A DNA stretch of 64,000 nt. Origin: Metellina segmentata (taxonomy: Eukaryota > Arthropoda > Arachnida > Araneae > Tetragnathidae). The stretch is taken from the NCBI GenBank assembly GCA_947359465.1, contig OX375878.1:88944377-89008376 (forward strand). Direction: 5' to 3'. Made by a program: the position numbers and the translations under genes. The notes under the pieces were generated by a model. That model saw only the letters and a program-made list of their open reading frames with translations. It was not told the DNA's origin and did not search any database. Below, one piece after another: positions 37,689-51,080 of this stretch (positions are counted from its first letter, which is position 1; each line of letters begins with the position of its first letter).

Positions 37689-40600
37689 TATCTTTCATAA
37701 CAAACTCTTTTGTTTCAGTTAAGTGATTCACAAATATAAGCAAAGCACTGATGCCATGGGTTTTATCGTGAACTAATAAATTTTGATCGATCCCCGCTTT
37801 TGTCATACCTTCTGTGACTATTTATTTTTTCCCCTCAAAACGCGATATCTACTAATTTTTAGGTAAATTATTAGTATTCAAGAAAACACATATTTCTTAA
37901 TAGTTTTTGTATACATATTAATGAAAAGAAAACGCATGAACACGTTAAATAAATAATTTATGTGGTCTTGTATTTCTGAAGAACAAATTTGCTCAATTAT
38001 ATTTGTTGTTGATTTTAAATTAAAATGAAATTCTTGGCAGGATTTCTTAAAATTTACTTTTGTGTTTCATAAACGGGTACTTAGTTTATAAGTTAACATT
38101 AAAAGTGCACTTATGTTTATGCAATGTTAAAATGAAGGTTTCTCGTACAAAATTTTTAAATTGACTATAATAACACACGTCGATAAAAAAAACAATAATC
38201 AATCGTCAAGAAAGATGCACGAGCTGTCTACTCGTACTCTCAATCAAGGAGCGAGCTAGCAGGCTTCTGACTAGGGAAGGGGGAAAATAACAATATGTTC
38301 TTTTACAGTGTGAATTCCATAATTCTAGACGCTTTAAGTGATTACAAGTACTTACAAAAAGATTAGGTCTGTTTTTTTTTCGTGCCTTTTTTTGAAATTA
38401 TTATAGTGGGTTGATCACTTTCTGGAAACAGGATATTTCAGCGTCCCAAAGCTGTGCTTGGGGACAGCCTACTTAAAAATGGGACTGTCCCGTTCAAAAC
38501 AGAACATATGGTCACAATAGTCATGCCTCATATTAAAAGTATTGGTTTCTGTTTTGCATATGGATATTGGTAGTGTAGAATTTTTTTATGTTTGTAATAG
38601 TAAACATTTTTTCATGTGCTGCTTCAAATCGGGTGTGTCTTTCTCTGGCTATGAAGAGGTAGCTTGTCATGTTATAATATTTGACTTTTGTGTTAAATTT
38701 TACATTTCTTTAAATAGTTAAGAATCCATATATCTAAATTAAACAAATGCCAAATAGGTTCATCAGTGAACATTTTATACACTCTAGCTAAAATATTTCA
38801 TTTTAAATTGTTGAAATGAATCACAAAATGTGATTTTTTCAAGTAGCCCAGTAAATTGTTAATGTTGAATCCACTAAAAATGCATGTTCAAATTATAATT
38901 TAGTTCTTTGATTAAGCGAGATTTATGGAAACCAATTGGTAAACAAAATTTGTATTGTATTGGGAAACATGGAAATGACTAAATGTGAAAGACTGTGTTC
39001 ACAAGCAATGTGTAAAGTTTCATCAAGGGACTCGAAAAAGCACATATTCAAAAAATAATTTTGTAAGTCTCCCACTCGAATTGATGACCAGGATGCTTGT
39101 CTTTTTTGTAGATTATTTTCAATACATCTTTGATTGAAACACTAGGACTTGTGTGTAAGACTCGTTTTGCAAAATTTAAACAATTTTTTTGCAAATGTAC
39201 AAGCAAATGCATTTTACTGGACAAATTTGTTTTAGAATTGTTTTCGTATCATGACGACTGAGGTAATGAATGAATGTTAAACAGAGGCAACTCTTTATAC
39301 CATACTATTCCATGCAATCAGACTTAATAAGAATATAAGTGTGACCAAATGTAATATGCCACGCTACGTCAAACCTAACTTTATCGCATTCGCTGCCGGT
39401 CACGTAGAAATGGGTTTTCCCAGAAGCTGTCTTACTTTTTATAACAAATATGATTCAAAAGTGTGCCAATACCAGAATAGATTGGCAAAAGCTCAGCCAA
39501 CAAATAAATTAAAGGTACAAATTCCAAACTCCATACCTTTATAACCAGCTTCTAACCTTTACTCCATGCCAACACCCTACATATAATGCCAATCGAAGCA
39601 GCAAATAAATGTTGAGGTGCAGCTCTTCCAGTGCAAACACGTGACTGGCTACTGAAACATCACTCCATACCATGCGCTGCTGCGAGATCGGCTGCGAACA
39701 TGTTAAGCCATCAACCTAATCTTAAGTTGCTCACTGAACTTTTTTTTTCGTTTACAACAATTGGCAAGTAGAAAAGTTACAAATTCTAGGCTTTAACTGA
39801 TAGTAGTTTCATGAGATTCTTACTGTGGGGATAATATACATCTCATCTTTGTTTATCCTTTGCAAAACGTATACGTATGCATCAGTTGAATAAAAGATTG
39901 GCTTGCATTGTATTAAAGTCAAACAAATTTTCCTCTAGTTCCTAAAAAACCAGCAAGTTTATGGTCATTGTAGTATGAAATGAATAAAGTATTTAGTAAA
40001 TATATTCAACTCCAAAATCAATTCAATTTTAACGTGTTATTCCTTAAAAATTGTACTTAAAATCATAGTTCCAATCAAGGGATGTATTTAAGGGTTCCGT
40101 GGTGCTCAGGTTCTTCCCAGAATAGTTAGTGTATTAACAATAGAAATACTATAAAGCTAGTTTAACCTTTCGAAGAGAAATTTTATTAAGAGGAGATAAA
40201 ATACACGTAAATAAACTGAAAACAGCTGAAGCTATCTTAAAATATTGATGTTAATTTAACACATTGGCAATTTGAGTGGGTGACTTTCCAAAATTATTTT
40301 TTGAATATGTGCTGGTTCAAGTCGCTTGATGAAACTTTACACATTGCTTCTGAACAAAGTTTTTCGCATTTAAGCATTTCCCTGTTTTCAAATACAATAA
40401 AAATTTTGTTTAATAATTGGTTTCCAGAAATCTCATTACCACTTTATGAGCTTCCAATGACACAACTGGACTGCAATGTGAACTTTGCGACATTGTTTCC
40501 ATTCAGTCCATGCAATATGGTTTACAGAAACAATTAAGAGTAGTTCCAGCATGGAATTATGTTAAATATCTGATTTATTTTCTTTATCTTAGTTCTTAGT

Positions 40601-40830
40601 AAGAACAGGAATTTCTAAAAGGAAGAGAATGATTGATATATCTTTGTAATAGATAAAGATTTTCAAATGTTTTGTTAGCTCTGCTGTTTATTTAGAGACA
40701 TTGCATATGTCAAATAGAGTATCTACTTACACCATTCTAGAGTGCTGGGCATTGAAATCTGAAATTTGTAAAACATGTTTTGAAACTTATTGGTATTATA
40801 AATCCTGACAATCTTTATATTGCATTGGGT
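37689..40830. other. AT-rich stretch, no gene seen
   Basis: Frames at 39341-39544 and 40280-40537 have no recognisable domain. The block 39350-39720 is less AT-rich but shows no splice-site and frame combination I would defend. Confidence 0.35.
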
Positions 40831-40890
40831 TGCCAATAGTCTGTTGTGTTGCTCCAGTGCAACGTTAATTAAAATACATACCTACCTATT
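40831..40890 (+). repeat. SINE-A 3' end fragment
   Basis: GCCAATAGTCTGTTGTGTTG, then a CAACGTTAATTAAAATAC block and a TACCTACC tail, match the 3' end of SINE-A. Only the last 60 bp remain, as expected of a strongly 5'-truncated retroposon copy. A Helitron starts 12 bp further on. Confidence 0.75.
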
Positions 40891-40901
40891 TTTATATTGC
40901 A

Positions 40902-41370
40902 TTAGCCTCTGCGTGGCCAGCACAGCATCGCCTAAGCAGTTATTTTCATGGTGTCAGGTGTGGCCACTGCTCGCCAACCCCCGGTGATTGCTACATATTA
41001 CGATGTTGGTTTCCTTTGCAAACGAACTCCACATGCAACGCAGTGATGACCTTAAAGTGGCTATTACCAATAACGCAATTCAAAACACACTAGAATCGGA
41101 AAATGTTTGCAAAAATTGACGGCAGCGGTCGAAATTGCAAAATTCAGTCCTTCTTCATTCGATGTTCGGGTGACGTCACATTTCGGAGGGAAGAAAGAAT
41201 GGTGAAAAAACTAATAAATAATTTTTAAATGTTCTAGATTAAATTTTAAAATTCAGGCTAGACAAAAAATTCGGACTACCTTTGTGCCAAATTTCATTAT
41301 TGTAAAAGCCATAGATTTGTCATGACACTGCGTAGTGAGGGACATACACTTCCTTTTATAACAGTAGAGA
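40902..41370 (-). mobile_element. Non-autonomous Helitron, 469 bp
   Basis: On the minus strand it begins A|TCTCTACTGTTATAAAAGG (5' TC) and ends GAGGCTAA|T (3' CTRR, host T). Close to the 3' end it carries CCGGGGGTTGGCGAGC, which is also present in the Helitron at 51707-52359, linking the two. Its 5' end matches the element at 31234-31582. It has no coding capacity. Confidence 0.75.
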
Positions 41371-42255
41371 TTGAAGTTATATTATTTTCAGAATAAAACT
41401 TCTATATTAACTTCCAATTCTGAAGATGAAAGTTTTTATAGCAAAATGTCACTTGTTTATTAATGGTTATATCTTCCAGTGGTGACATTTTTTTTGGAGT
41501 GGGTTGTTATTGTCAAAACATTAATCATTGTAGGACACATTCGAAGAGCTTCTTTAAATTGTTAAAAGCAAACACAGATGTGAAATAAGGTTTTGTTCTC
41601 TGAGAACATTACTAGCTCAAAAGTCTGAGAACATTACTAGCAATAAAAGCATAAACGTACCATAAGTTTCAACTTTAACTATATATTGCAATACATTTTT
41701 GTTTACCATTTTCATAGTTCTATTGATAACATCAATATGCAAGCTAAATAATTTTTATGGATAATTTAAAAAATTAATATTATTTGTGATTTTCTTAAAC
41801 TTGTTTGCAAGCAAAGATTTTGATGAAAAAAGGTGTGGAGGAAAACAACAAAATGCTGCAAAATACCGTAGAAGCATAATGCTAAAATCTCAATTCACTG
41901 ACTTCGGTTAAATAATTATACCTAGATTCTCGATTAGTGATACATTATTGATATATTTTATTGAAACAAGACGGATGAAACATATTTCCTAAAAATGTAT
42001 TTTTATCTGGAAATCTTTTGTCTCTTTGTCTGGAAATCTTGTGTGGGTCATATGCTTATAACATTTCAATTCTTTTGATCTGGAAAATTTTTGTATCATT
42101 CTTTAGTTTTAAAATTCTACAATATAAGAAAATTGAAATTTTGTGTTCACGGTAACTAAAAATTTGTATTATACTAATTCATCTTACAAATATATAATTA
42201 AATTAGAAGTGCAATGGAGACTAGAAACATCCTTTGTGTTATTGAAAATTCATAA
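41371..42255. other. AT-rich stretch, no gene seen
   Basis: No domain, RNA or repeat signal was recognised, apart from a local duplication of a GAGAACATTACTAGC motif near 41600-41640. Confidence 0.35.
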
Positions 42256-42259
42256 TTGA

Positions 42260-42473
42260 CCTTTTAATTATGGTTGGTACAACAGTTATACCTTGATCGC
42301 TCCAAGAAAGAATTTAGACTACGGACAGTACAGCAGTTGTACCTTGATAGTTGGGAATCACGTCGACAAAGAATTTAAACTGCGGCTGGTACAGTGGTTG
42401 TACCTTGAAACATTTATAAGAATTGCATCAAGAAAGAATCACTCCAGCTGTATTTTTAGCCATAGTCAAAAGG
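42260..42473. mobile_element. 214-bp piggyBac-like miniature element, copy 2
   Basis: It has the same length and layout as the copy at 26405-26618. The left flank is TTGA (a decayed TTAA, 42256-42259) and the right flank TTAA (42474-42477). The right end read inward is CCTTTTGACTATGGC; the left end is more decayed (CCTTTTAATTATGGT). Three internal units again carry GTACA..GTTGTACC-type palindromes. A plus frame (42293-42580) crosses it by chance. Confidence 0.75.
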
Positions 42474-42640
42474 TTAAACGAGTTTATTTTAATGAAGCTC
42501 AACTTTGTTACCACTACTATTTAAGCTACAGCCGGTACAGTGGTTGTACCTTGAAAGAATCATTCCAGTTGTATTTATAGCCATTGTCGAAAGGTGAAAC
42601 GAGTTCATTTTAATAAAGCTCAACTTTATTACTAAACTAG
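42474..42640 (+). repeat. Partial re-duplication of the element's right end and flank
   Basis: The flank GGTTAAACGAGTTTATTTTAA (42473 onward) with AAGCTCAACTTT recurs after a second copy of the element's last unit (42530-42595) as GGTGAAACGAGTTCATTTTAA with AAGCTCAACTTT. Part of the element plus host flank was therefore duplicated in tandem after insertion. Confidence 0.75.
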
Positions 42641-45600
42641 CAATTTGTTTTTTACAGGGTTACAATTACATTGCTACTATGCCTGAATTTATTATACTTT
42701 ATTGTGAAATAAAGCATCAGTATTTTTTAATGTTTTAAACTGAAGAAATAACTACTTCATTAATACCTTCATTTTAAAATAATGTAGTATAGCATTTTAT
42801 GTGTTAAGTATATGAACATACTGGCTCTAAATGTCTATTTTTTCAATTTTTAGGCTCAACTTGAAACATCTACTGGGCTTTGAAAATTTCTTAAAAGTTC
42901 TTACTGGAAAATCCATAATATTAATCTGCATTTTTGCACAATTGCTTTATTAAGTTAAAAGTTTGTAATAAGTTCAGGTACTGGTAGGTATACATTGTAT
43001 GCAAAACATTGTAGAATAAAATAAAACTTTCATGCTTTATGAAACTCTTTCTTATTTGCAGTACGTATTTATAACGTACGTATTTTTGCAGTACGTGGTA
43101 GAAATAAAACAATTCAATACACATACAGTTGTAATTTGATTTGTGGAGATATAAGTATTTTAACAAATTACCAAATCTCACAATAAATATCTAAACATTT
43201 TGTCAATATTTAACCTTTTTATATCAAGGATGTCTATCATTATTGTTTACCTTGTAACACATTTTAGGTTGATTAAAAAAAGAATTTGCAAGCATGATCA
43301 CTATCAGGACTATGGTTCTTGGCATTAAACAAAAGAAATAGTGAATTAGAAAAAAAAAATAGTTCTTATGCAAAATATTATGATACTAAATTTATGTCTA
43401 AAGTATAAAGATTATTGGATAACATCAATTGAATAGTAAAATGTCTAATTTTAAATTTGTAACCTCTGTTTTATTTCAGGAAGTTGCAATTAGTTTTAGA
43501 TATTAACTAATAAATACTTTTTATCCTGTAAATTTGAAACATGATTCTTAATTTAGTACTTTTCATTCATGTAAGTCAATAATAATTTCTATTTCTAATT
43601 TTCTAACCATAAATTTGGGTTTCATTAAAATATACTTTAAAATATGAGAAGCACCCACTTACTACAATATGTTAGGGTTACTGTATTAAATTACTCTAGG
43701 CTGCTGTATTTAGTAACATGAAACAGACAGTTTAGGAAAACTGATCGTATGTGGTTTTACTTTTAAGACTATCTTGTGGTGTTGTGAGCAAACTAAATGA
43801 GAAAGAAAAATGGTTCCTTTCTTAACAATTCTTATTACATAGCTTTATATTGTAGTGTTAATTGCATTGATAAATGGTGACAAATTAGGTTTGTAGAAAT
43901 AATTATATTAGTAAATTATTGATATTTTCCCCATTATTTTTTTTTATGTAATAAAGTTCGTACTTTTCAGCACTGGTTAAAGTGTTTTTTTATTTATGAA
44001 TAACCTTTAGTGGTACCTCATACATTTCACTTTGTTTGCTCTACTCTATGGTACAATATAAAATAGTCTAAATTAACTTTTGAGTAGATTTGAATAAAAA
44101 TCAAATACACATGAGAATTTGTTAAAATTTTCTTGTCCCTTTCAGTAATGCATTTTATAAAATTAAAAAGTAAACTCAGAATTTGACATGTTAGGTTTGT
44201 TTCAATGCATTGTGTTTTTAAAAATAATTTCAAATTAGGATTTTGAATTACTACCTAATACTTCAATTTTAAAAATGGAATTTTTTTCAATGCTTTAACT
44301 GCATTATTGAATTTTTGATGTAGGAAAACAAAAATATGTAGCCAAGAAATAACAAATGCAATGAATTTCAAAATGAAATTAATTTTTAAAATTATATTTT
44401 TATGTTTTTAACTACTTTTAGAAATTGGTTTAGTTCTCATCTGAAAATTTTTAATCTGAGTTTTTAGTTTGATAATCAATTTCTGTTCAAAGGATTCATA
44501 CAATGAACTCTAACATGTATGCCAAACGTCATACTTGATTAAAGAGGTGAAGAAGTTCAATTTAAAAATTTTGAATTCAATCACCATATAATATCTACAT
44601 TATTATGGATGTATTTTGTGTTAGAAGTATTCATAACAATGTGATTTTTTTACAAAATGGTACCAGAATATTTTTGAGGATTAAAAGGTACTTTTTTAAA
44701 TGCATGTGATGTATTTTGTCCATGTTTCCATGCTTTACCACACAAGATTACCATAGGCCTTAAAAAAAGTCTGAATTTTAATTTTATTTCCTCAGAGCCC
44801 TTATATAACTTAAATATTTACTTAAATCCTTTAAAATTATTATTATTATTATTATTTTTTTTGCCAAAACACTACATATTTAATTTTGTCTTCATTCAAA
44901 GGGAATAATCAATGACGCAACACAATAAATTTAGCAATTTTAAAAAGTCTCATCCAATACACAGATCTTTCGTTACAACCAGTATCAACAACACTCGACC
45001 TTGGACAGGTATTACTGGGCATGAAATACAATCCCAGCACCTGTGAAAAATTGTCACATACGTTTTACACATCTATTTCATTCTATGTTAAAAAAATGCC
45101 TTAAAAACCTGTAAAAGGCCCTAATTATTCTGTTCCTAAAATGTAGGAATCGTGATTATGCATATGAATTCACAAAATGTATTTGAAAGCGCTCATAATG
45201 GTCTAAATAAAGAAAACAATATTTGCTGGAGCCATTTTGTTACTTACACACGAATAACGATTCAGCAACTTCCTAATAAACTTCGTTCTGCACACGTTAA
45301 ATAGTCATTCTATTTGTACTTCAATGATACCATATTCTAGTTGTAAATCACATCGCTTTTGTAGATTAAACATCCAGGCTCGAAGTCTACCCTAATATCC
45401 CTTACGAATGTTTATTAATTAGGTAAGAATCTGAAATGTTTTTTTTTTTGCTATGGTTTTCCCCACTCGAATAAGATATCGGTAACTGTTGTCTAATCTA
45501 CTTAATCAAGCTATTTTGGCCGGTATCTGAATACTTTATCGAGGTTAGCTTTTTATACTGCACTCGTAAATAGCAACGTATCGTTTAGTCCGACTATTTT

Positions 45601-45882
45601 AGCAGTTGATAGATTTTGAGTAGATGCTTTGTTGCAATAGTTTCCATTTCTCTAGTTAGTATAGGAACCAGATCACGTATGTCTGTTTTTAAGCTGCATG
45701 GCAACACATCTTTCTCGCTCGTTGGCTTTTAAGCAAATGAAATGTGATTTGGAAGGATCTAAATCTGCCAGTGATTTTCTTGAATTTGCATTTCGGAACA
45801 GGAATTGAAGATAGATATTGACTTTAAGTAATTTAAAAACGGTACTGCACCCCAACAATGTCATTTCATGTTATTTGAGATA
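42641..45882. other. AT-rich stretch, no gene seen
   Basis: It contains short frames only. A segment near 44240-44330 resembles one near 46110-46190, so it may belong to the repeat described next to it. Confidence 0.35.
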
Positions 45883-46340
45883 AAAACCTTTAGGAAATTT
45901 TAAGTTTTACCCTTGATTTATAGTAACACACTCTTTTTTTTCCAAATACACAAAGCGCATTCCATTGTTATATCACTGCTCATAGTTAATTTGATATATT
46001 TTTAAAGAAGCAAATTAAGCTTTTCTCAGTAGGTAAACTACAAGTCCACTTCAAATTACAAGTTATGTTATATTTAATTTCATGTATTGTATTTAAAAAT
46101 AGATTAAATTTATAGTTTCATTTGGAACAACTACCTCAATTTTAAAAAGGAAGTTTTCAATGATTTGCTGTACCGAATCTACATGATTTGAAACCAAAAC
46201 CTTTATGGAATTTTTAGTTTTATCATTGATTTATATTTGTATACTTTTTAAATAAGCAAATCTCATTCATTCATTTTTTTTCACAAATACCAAAAAATAC
46301 TATAGCTGATTTGATGTATTTGAAGAAACAAATTGTGAAT
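45883..46340. repeat. Diverged tandem duplication, period about 313 bp
   Basis: AAAACCTTTAGGAAATTTTA (45883 onward) and AAAACCTTTATGGAATTTTT (46196 onward) are each followed by TTTTACC/TTTTATC plus TTGATTTAT, a CAAATAC block, and TTTGAT(A/G)TATTT...GAA.CAAATT. Copies are old. Confidence 0.6.
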
Positions 46341-46861
46341 TTCAGTAGAATGTATACTATCCGCGTAGAGAAGTTTAATATTTGTACAATATTTGATGAA
46401 GGTTTGTGATGTAGATTACATATCCACTTCAAATCGTTACTCATTTGCAAATAAAATAAAACCTGTTTCCGAAAAGTTGAAAAAAAAATAGCGTACACTG
46501 TTTATCTAACGTGGAGTAACGCATATTCTCCATTGTCCGTTATGAAAAGTTTTATGGAAAATGATAAAATTAAGCCAATTCAATTCAGTTGCGAAAGAGA
46601 AGCCACGGTGAGAGAAAACAAACTTAAGTTATCAATGCATCACTTCTGAAAAGTGCATGCATTGAAATATAACAGTTTTAATGTTACCTTTGAGTGATAT
46701 AACATTCATTTCTATCTCTGAATAATATTTAATTTGATATTAGGACTGAGTGTTTTGCAAATTCTGATTGGGGAATTGGATTTTTGTCAAGTCATTTATG
46801 TCTATAAAAAGTTTCATATTTATGGGCTGAAGCTATTCAACGATTATAATCATTTAAATTT

Positions 46862-47022
46862 CTGACACCGCGAGTTGTAGGTGGTGCAAGTTCAGTTCCT
46901 CCTTGGTTGTATTTCTCTCTTCTGGGTCAGGAAAAACTTTCCGTGTGTCTGTCTATTACTTGAGGGTCTTAAGGTCTGGCTCATCGTGTCCAAATATGGC
47001 CCTTGCATCGTAAAACCCAACC
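46862..47022 (+). mobile_element. SINE-B copy 1 (tRNA-derived, diverged)
   Basis: It shares with 51519-51690 the order GCGAGTTG, a degenerate B box (AGTTCAGTTCC here), CTTGGTTGT, a GTGTGT stretch, and the 3' end CCAAATATGGCCCTTGCA followed by a short A-rich run. The family differs from SINE-A in body and tail. The frame 46881-47126 runs over it and is not a gene. Confidence 0.65.
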
Positions 47023-47934
47023 GACAATTTACCTATCAAAATACAAGTGTGTTGTACTTTTTCAATTTGTTACAAAATATTTATTTTTTGTTTTTGGATT
47101 TTCCAGATTTTTTTCATTTGTCATAAGTTTTATGGAAACTAAATTTGATGGCATATTTCTTTGAAAACGCTTTGCGCTGATATAAGGGAATAGCGCAATC
47201 GTCCAAGGTTCACCTCAAAATTTATCGTTGCGCCATCTGTCGGTTATTTGAGGAAACTGAGCTGATTGCTGAAAAACGCGCGAAATACAAAATTTTCTGA
47301 AAGTGTTTTCCAGTTTCTTTCGAGACAAAGGTTTTTCACGAAGGTTTCATAAAAAATTTACTCAAAAATGCAGAATTTATGAAAAAAAAATTTCGTTTCT
47401 AGTAGTATATCTGTACATTTTAAAATTCTAGATTTATGTGAAAATTTTAATACGTTTGCACCAGTAATTTTTTATTTATATGATGGTTCGAAGATGTAAA
47501 ACTCTTACATTTAAATTTATAAGGACTAAAATAGAGACAAGGGAGTGAAAAATGGGCCTATGTGAAATTAAAATCTTAGTTTTAATTAATCTTATTTTTA
47601 CATTTATATATTTCCAAATGTATGTAATTTTTAATAGTTTCTTTCCTAAGTTTTTTATGCATGAATACTGTGTGTTACTTCTCAGAATTTGTTTTAGTTA
47701 AAAATTTGCTAGACAATATTAGATTAATGTACTTTCAGATCCGTTTCATACGAGTAAATCGCTATAATACCCTACCAAATTCACTAAATGATAAAATATG
47801 TATGTATCAAACACTTTCACATATTTATGTGAATCGATTTATTTTCTCTTTTAGTTTCAATGTTACATAATAAAATGAGAAATGATACTAAACGGTCGTT
47901 ATGAGCTATCTTGCAAATTTTTTACGAAATTTTT
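47023..47934. other. AT-rich stretch, no gene seen
   Basis: No recognisable features beyond short frames. Confidence 0.3.
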
Positions 47935-48241
47935 CATTGTTTACTTTAACCATACAAAATGCTTTTGCAATATATTTATTTCTTTGGTGCTGGATAGATA
48001 CAAATTCATAACTCGTATATTTTATAACGTTTTAACTCTAACGCTCTAAATCGAGATAATTTTCTAATCAACATCAGGTCACCCTTCGAAATTTATCGTT
48101 AGTTTTCATTGCTTACTTTAACCATACAAAAAGCTTTTGCAATATATTTGTTCCTTTGGTGCTGGATAAATTCATAACTCATATATTCTATAACGTCTTA
48201 ACTCTAACGCTCTTACTCGAGATAATTTTCTAATCAGCATC
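47935..48241. repeat. Tandem duplication, period 172 bp
   Basis: Units 47935-48075 and 48107-48241 share CATTG(T/C)TTACTTTAACC, ATACAAAA, GCTTTTGCAATATATTT, TTTGGTGCTGGATA, ATTCATAACTC and GAGATAATTTTCTAATCA. They are nearly identical apart from a small deletion, so the duplication looks young. Confidence 0.9.
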
Positions 48242-49699
48242 TCTCATATTATTTTCTCAATTCATGTTAGTTTCTCGCAAAAATATGAGCTTTTTTCACA
48301 TAAAATGAATTCAGTATCCAGTTTGTTGCTTTAACAGTAGGGGTATATTTAATTTTTAAAATCTCATCTGTGGAAAAATATTGAATCGGTATTACTCTTC
48401 CTTGACTCAAAAACCTTTCACAGATTTGAATAACTGAATAAGACTTAGATGTAAATACCTTATAATGATGGGACTTATGGTAGTTTTGTTGCCCAAGGAC
48501 CATATTTGTTCAAGATGCGCCGAACACGAAACAACGTTAAGTAAAAAATATCGTATAAGGGGATTGGAGAATAAAGTGGGATGAAAGATGAAAATGATCG
48601 TTTGCGTATCCGCGAGAGCAACCCTCAAGTTTACTAAAGACAGTAAACCCATGTGAAAAAAGATCTCTAGAGAATCTCGGATCCGTGAAGCCCATACTCA
48701 CTTTAAAGTTGGATTTATGTATTTTTGTGTAAGAATAAATTCAATTATTCACTAAAATTTCAGTTTAAAAGAGTAAAATAAAAATAATATTACTGACGAG
48801 AGATGAACTGTTAACTTATTATTATTGTTTCAACATCTTGTCAAGATCACACACAAAAATTCAAGGCAATGTACGACTTGGTCTGCCTTAATTGCTACGC
48901 GTGTGCGAATTAGATCGGGACCGATGGCTCAACGTTATGGAAATGTACAATAGCATTATTCGTTAATATTCGTAATACATGTAACGAAATCTCGATGCGC
49001 TTTTCTTTAACATAACGCATAAGAAATCACTTCATTTCTGATCATGATCCCAGGCTTACACTTATTCATTCGATGTTACTGCATTTTTGTCTCTGACATA
49101 ACCCCTGAATTTGCTAATTGTGACCGTTTCCCATTCACTTTTGTTTTTTGTGTCGTTGGATTTGCTTAAAACTGTGATGTACGTTGCAAAACAGTCTTTG
49201 CAGAACAATTTTTCCTTAATTTTTCTCAAGATTATGGCGGATTTTTTTTAAATCATAAGTTACGATGTTCTGCAGAGTAAAGCACAATCCTTGCCTCACA
49301 TTTTTTCCCATTTCTAGCTACGGAACAACCTCCCTACACCACCCAAATTACCACAAACGCTTTATAAATAACACATCTTCTATGTCAATCACAAAATATT
49401 TAACTTCAAAGGTTATCGACAGAATTGCAAATTCTGTAAGTATGACTTGGTTTTAAATAAAGTAAGTTAGTTAATTTTGATGTGTTTTATTATAAATATG
49501 TAATACATATATAGCTGATAACTGTGTTTTACGTCTGTTTTTGATTTTACTGCGGTTTTTAAAATTTGGACAAAATTCCTGCTGAAGAATTGCAATTGCT
49601 TGGAGTTGCAGAATACTGAATATAATTCTGCACCTGGGCCCACAAGGACAATGACTTCTTTTAACTATTCCACACTTACCGACAAAACTCATTTTCTCA
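48242..49699. other. AT-rich stretch, no gene seen
   Basis: Overlapping minus frames at 48267-48652 and a plus frame at 49265-49456 have no recognisable domain. Confidence 0.3.
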
Positions 49700-49785
49700 C
49701 CGTAATTCAAAATCGTGAGACGTTGTCCTCGAACCTCTACCTTTTTCAATAGCCCGTTGTGGTGCTCAATGTGGTGTAAATTCAA
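49700..49785 (+). repeat. SINE-A 3' fragment, diverged
   Basis: CCGTAATTCAAAAT, a GTTGTCCTCGAAC block and CAATAGCCCGTTGTG follow in the SINE-A order. The tail is decayed. Confidence 0.65.
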
Positions 49786-51072
49786 CTGTCTACTTTCTCA
49801 ATAAAACTAAATCAACGCTTTTCCAATGAAGTGATAACTCGAAAAAAAATATTTACTTTACGATTAACAAACGACGATTGAACTTTAACAAGTCATCGAA
49901 ATCAAGTGAGGAAACACGATGAAAGTCTTGAATGAAATTATGAGATAACTATACAAATCTCGAATTATGAAGTGAAACATGCAAAATTATATTTTCAATC
50001 CTTTTGTCTCGTAAAATTTACCTTTCTGAGCATTTTCAACCTTTAAATATTCACTGACAGAGGTCTTAATTGCTTGTACTATTTGAAATCACAAATTGTT
50101 CATATCGCATCCCGGCTAGAAAAACAAAGACTCAAAATTGTAGAATTTGAGAAACATGTCTTAAAGGATACTATAAAACTTTATATTGAAATAGTATAAG
50201 CTTCTTTTAAATTTTAGGTAAGTATTTATGGTGGTAACATATATTACATTCTATAGTATAGTAATCTAACACGCTGGGGCTTATACATATTTTTCAGCGA
50301 CATAACATCAAAATTTATATAATTTGACCTGTGTCACTTTTGTTGTCGGGATGCGATATGTTCACAATGTCTCCATGAATTGTTTTTGAAAAATAAAGTT
50401 TGTTTACTTTTGATTTTCCCACAATTGTCTATTCTGCTTCGAAATGCCCAGGTTTTCTTAGCAGACGTAGTACGCTTGCAAGGAAAGTATTTTGCAGTAA
50501 CGCTAAGATATCAGGTAACGCCTCGGTTGCAACAACATTCTCTGATTTCGTGCGTTTTACATTTCTCAATATACCTATTTATGCCTTAAGTTTATTGAAC
50601 TTAAATAGTTTTGAGAAAATTTGCTATTATTTCGATAATTAAAGTAAATTAATTGCATGAATTTTGGAACTTTCACATAGGTTCTTGCGTTTTAAGGGAT
50701 AGCGTTTGTGATGTTTTAAATAATAGGTAATATGCAGCTGACTTCAACAAAGGGCAAGAAAAATATTTTTAGTTCTGCTTTGATTGTTTAAACTATCATA
50801 CGCAATGTTGTGCAAATTTCCTTTGTTTAATAAATCTTAATTATTATCGCTTTTCAATTTATGCTCGAATTCCCAAGTGTAATTACTCATCTACAATTCA
50901 TTTATGTCTCAAAAGCGTGTGAACCTAACCTCAATAATTAGATTATCTTGTAAAGATTTCAGTGTTCTTGGGCACAGACGTTTCTGTCATCTCGTTTAGT
51001 TTTCATGATGCTTGGACATCTCATCCTGGGTTTCTTTCTTCACCATCGTAGTGAGTTTTGACTTTATATAAA
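49786..51072. other. AT-rich stretch, no gene seen
   Basis: Plus frames at 50380-50642 overlap each other in two registers without a domain. Confidence 0.3.
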
Positions 51073-51080
51073 TAAACTTT

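Noticed and set aside
46881..47126. 81-codon hydrophobic frame as a small membrane protein
   Set aside because: It overlaps a SINE-B copy, and the hydrophobic tail comes from T-rich DNA.
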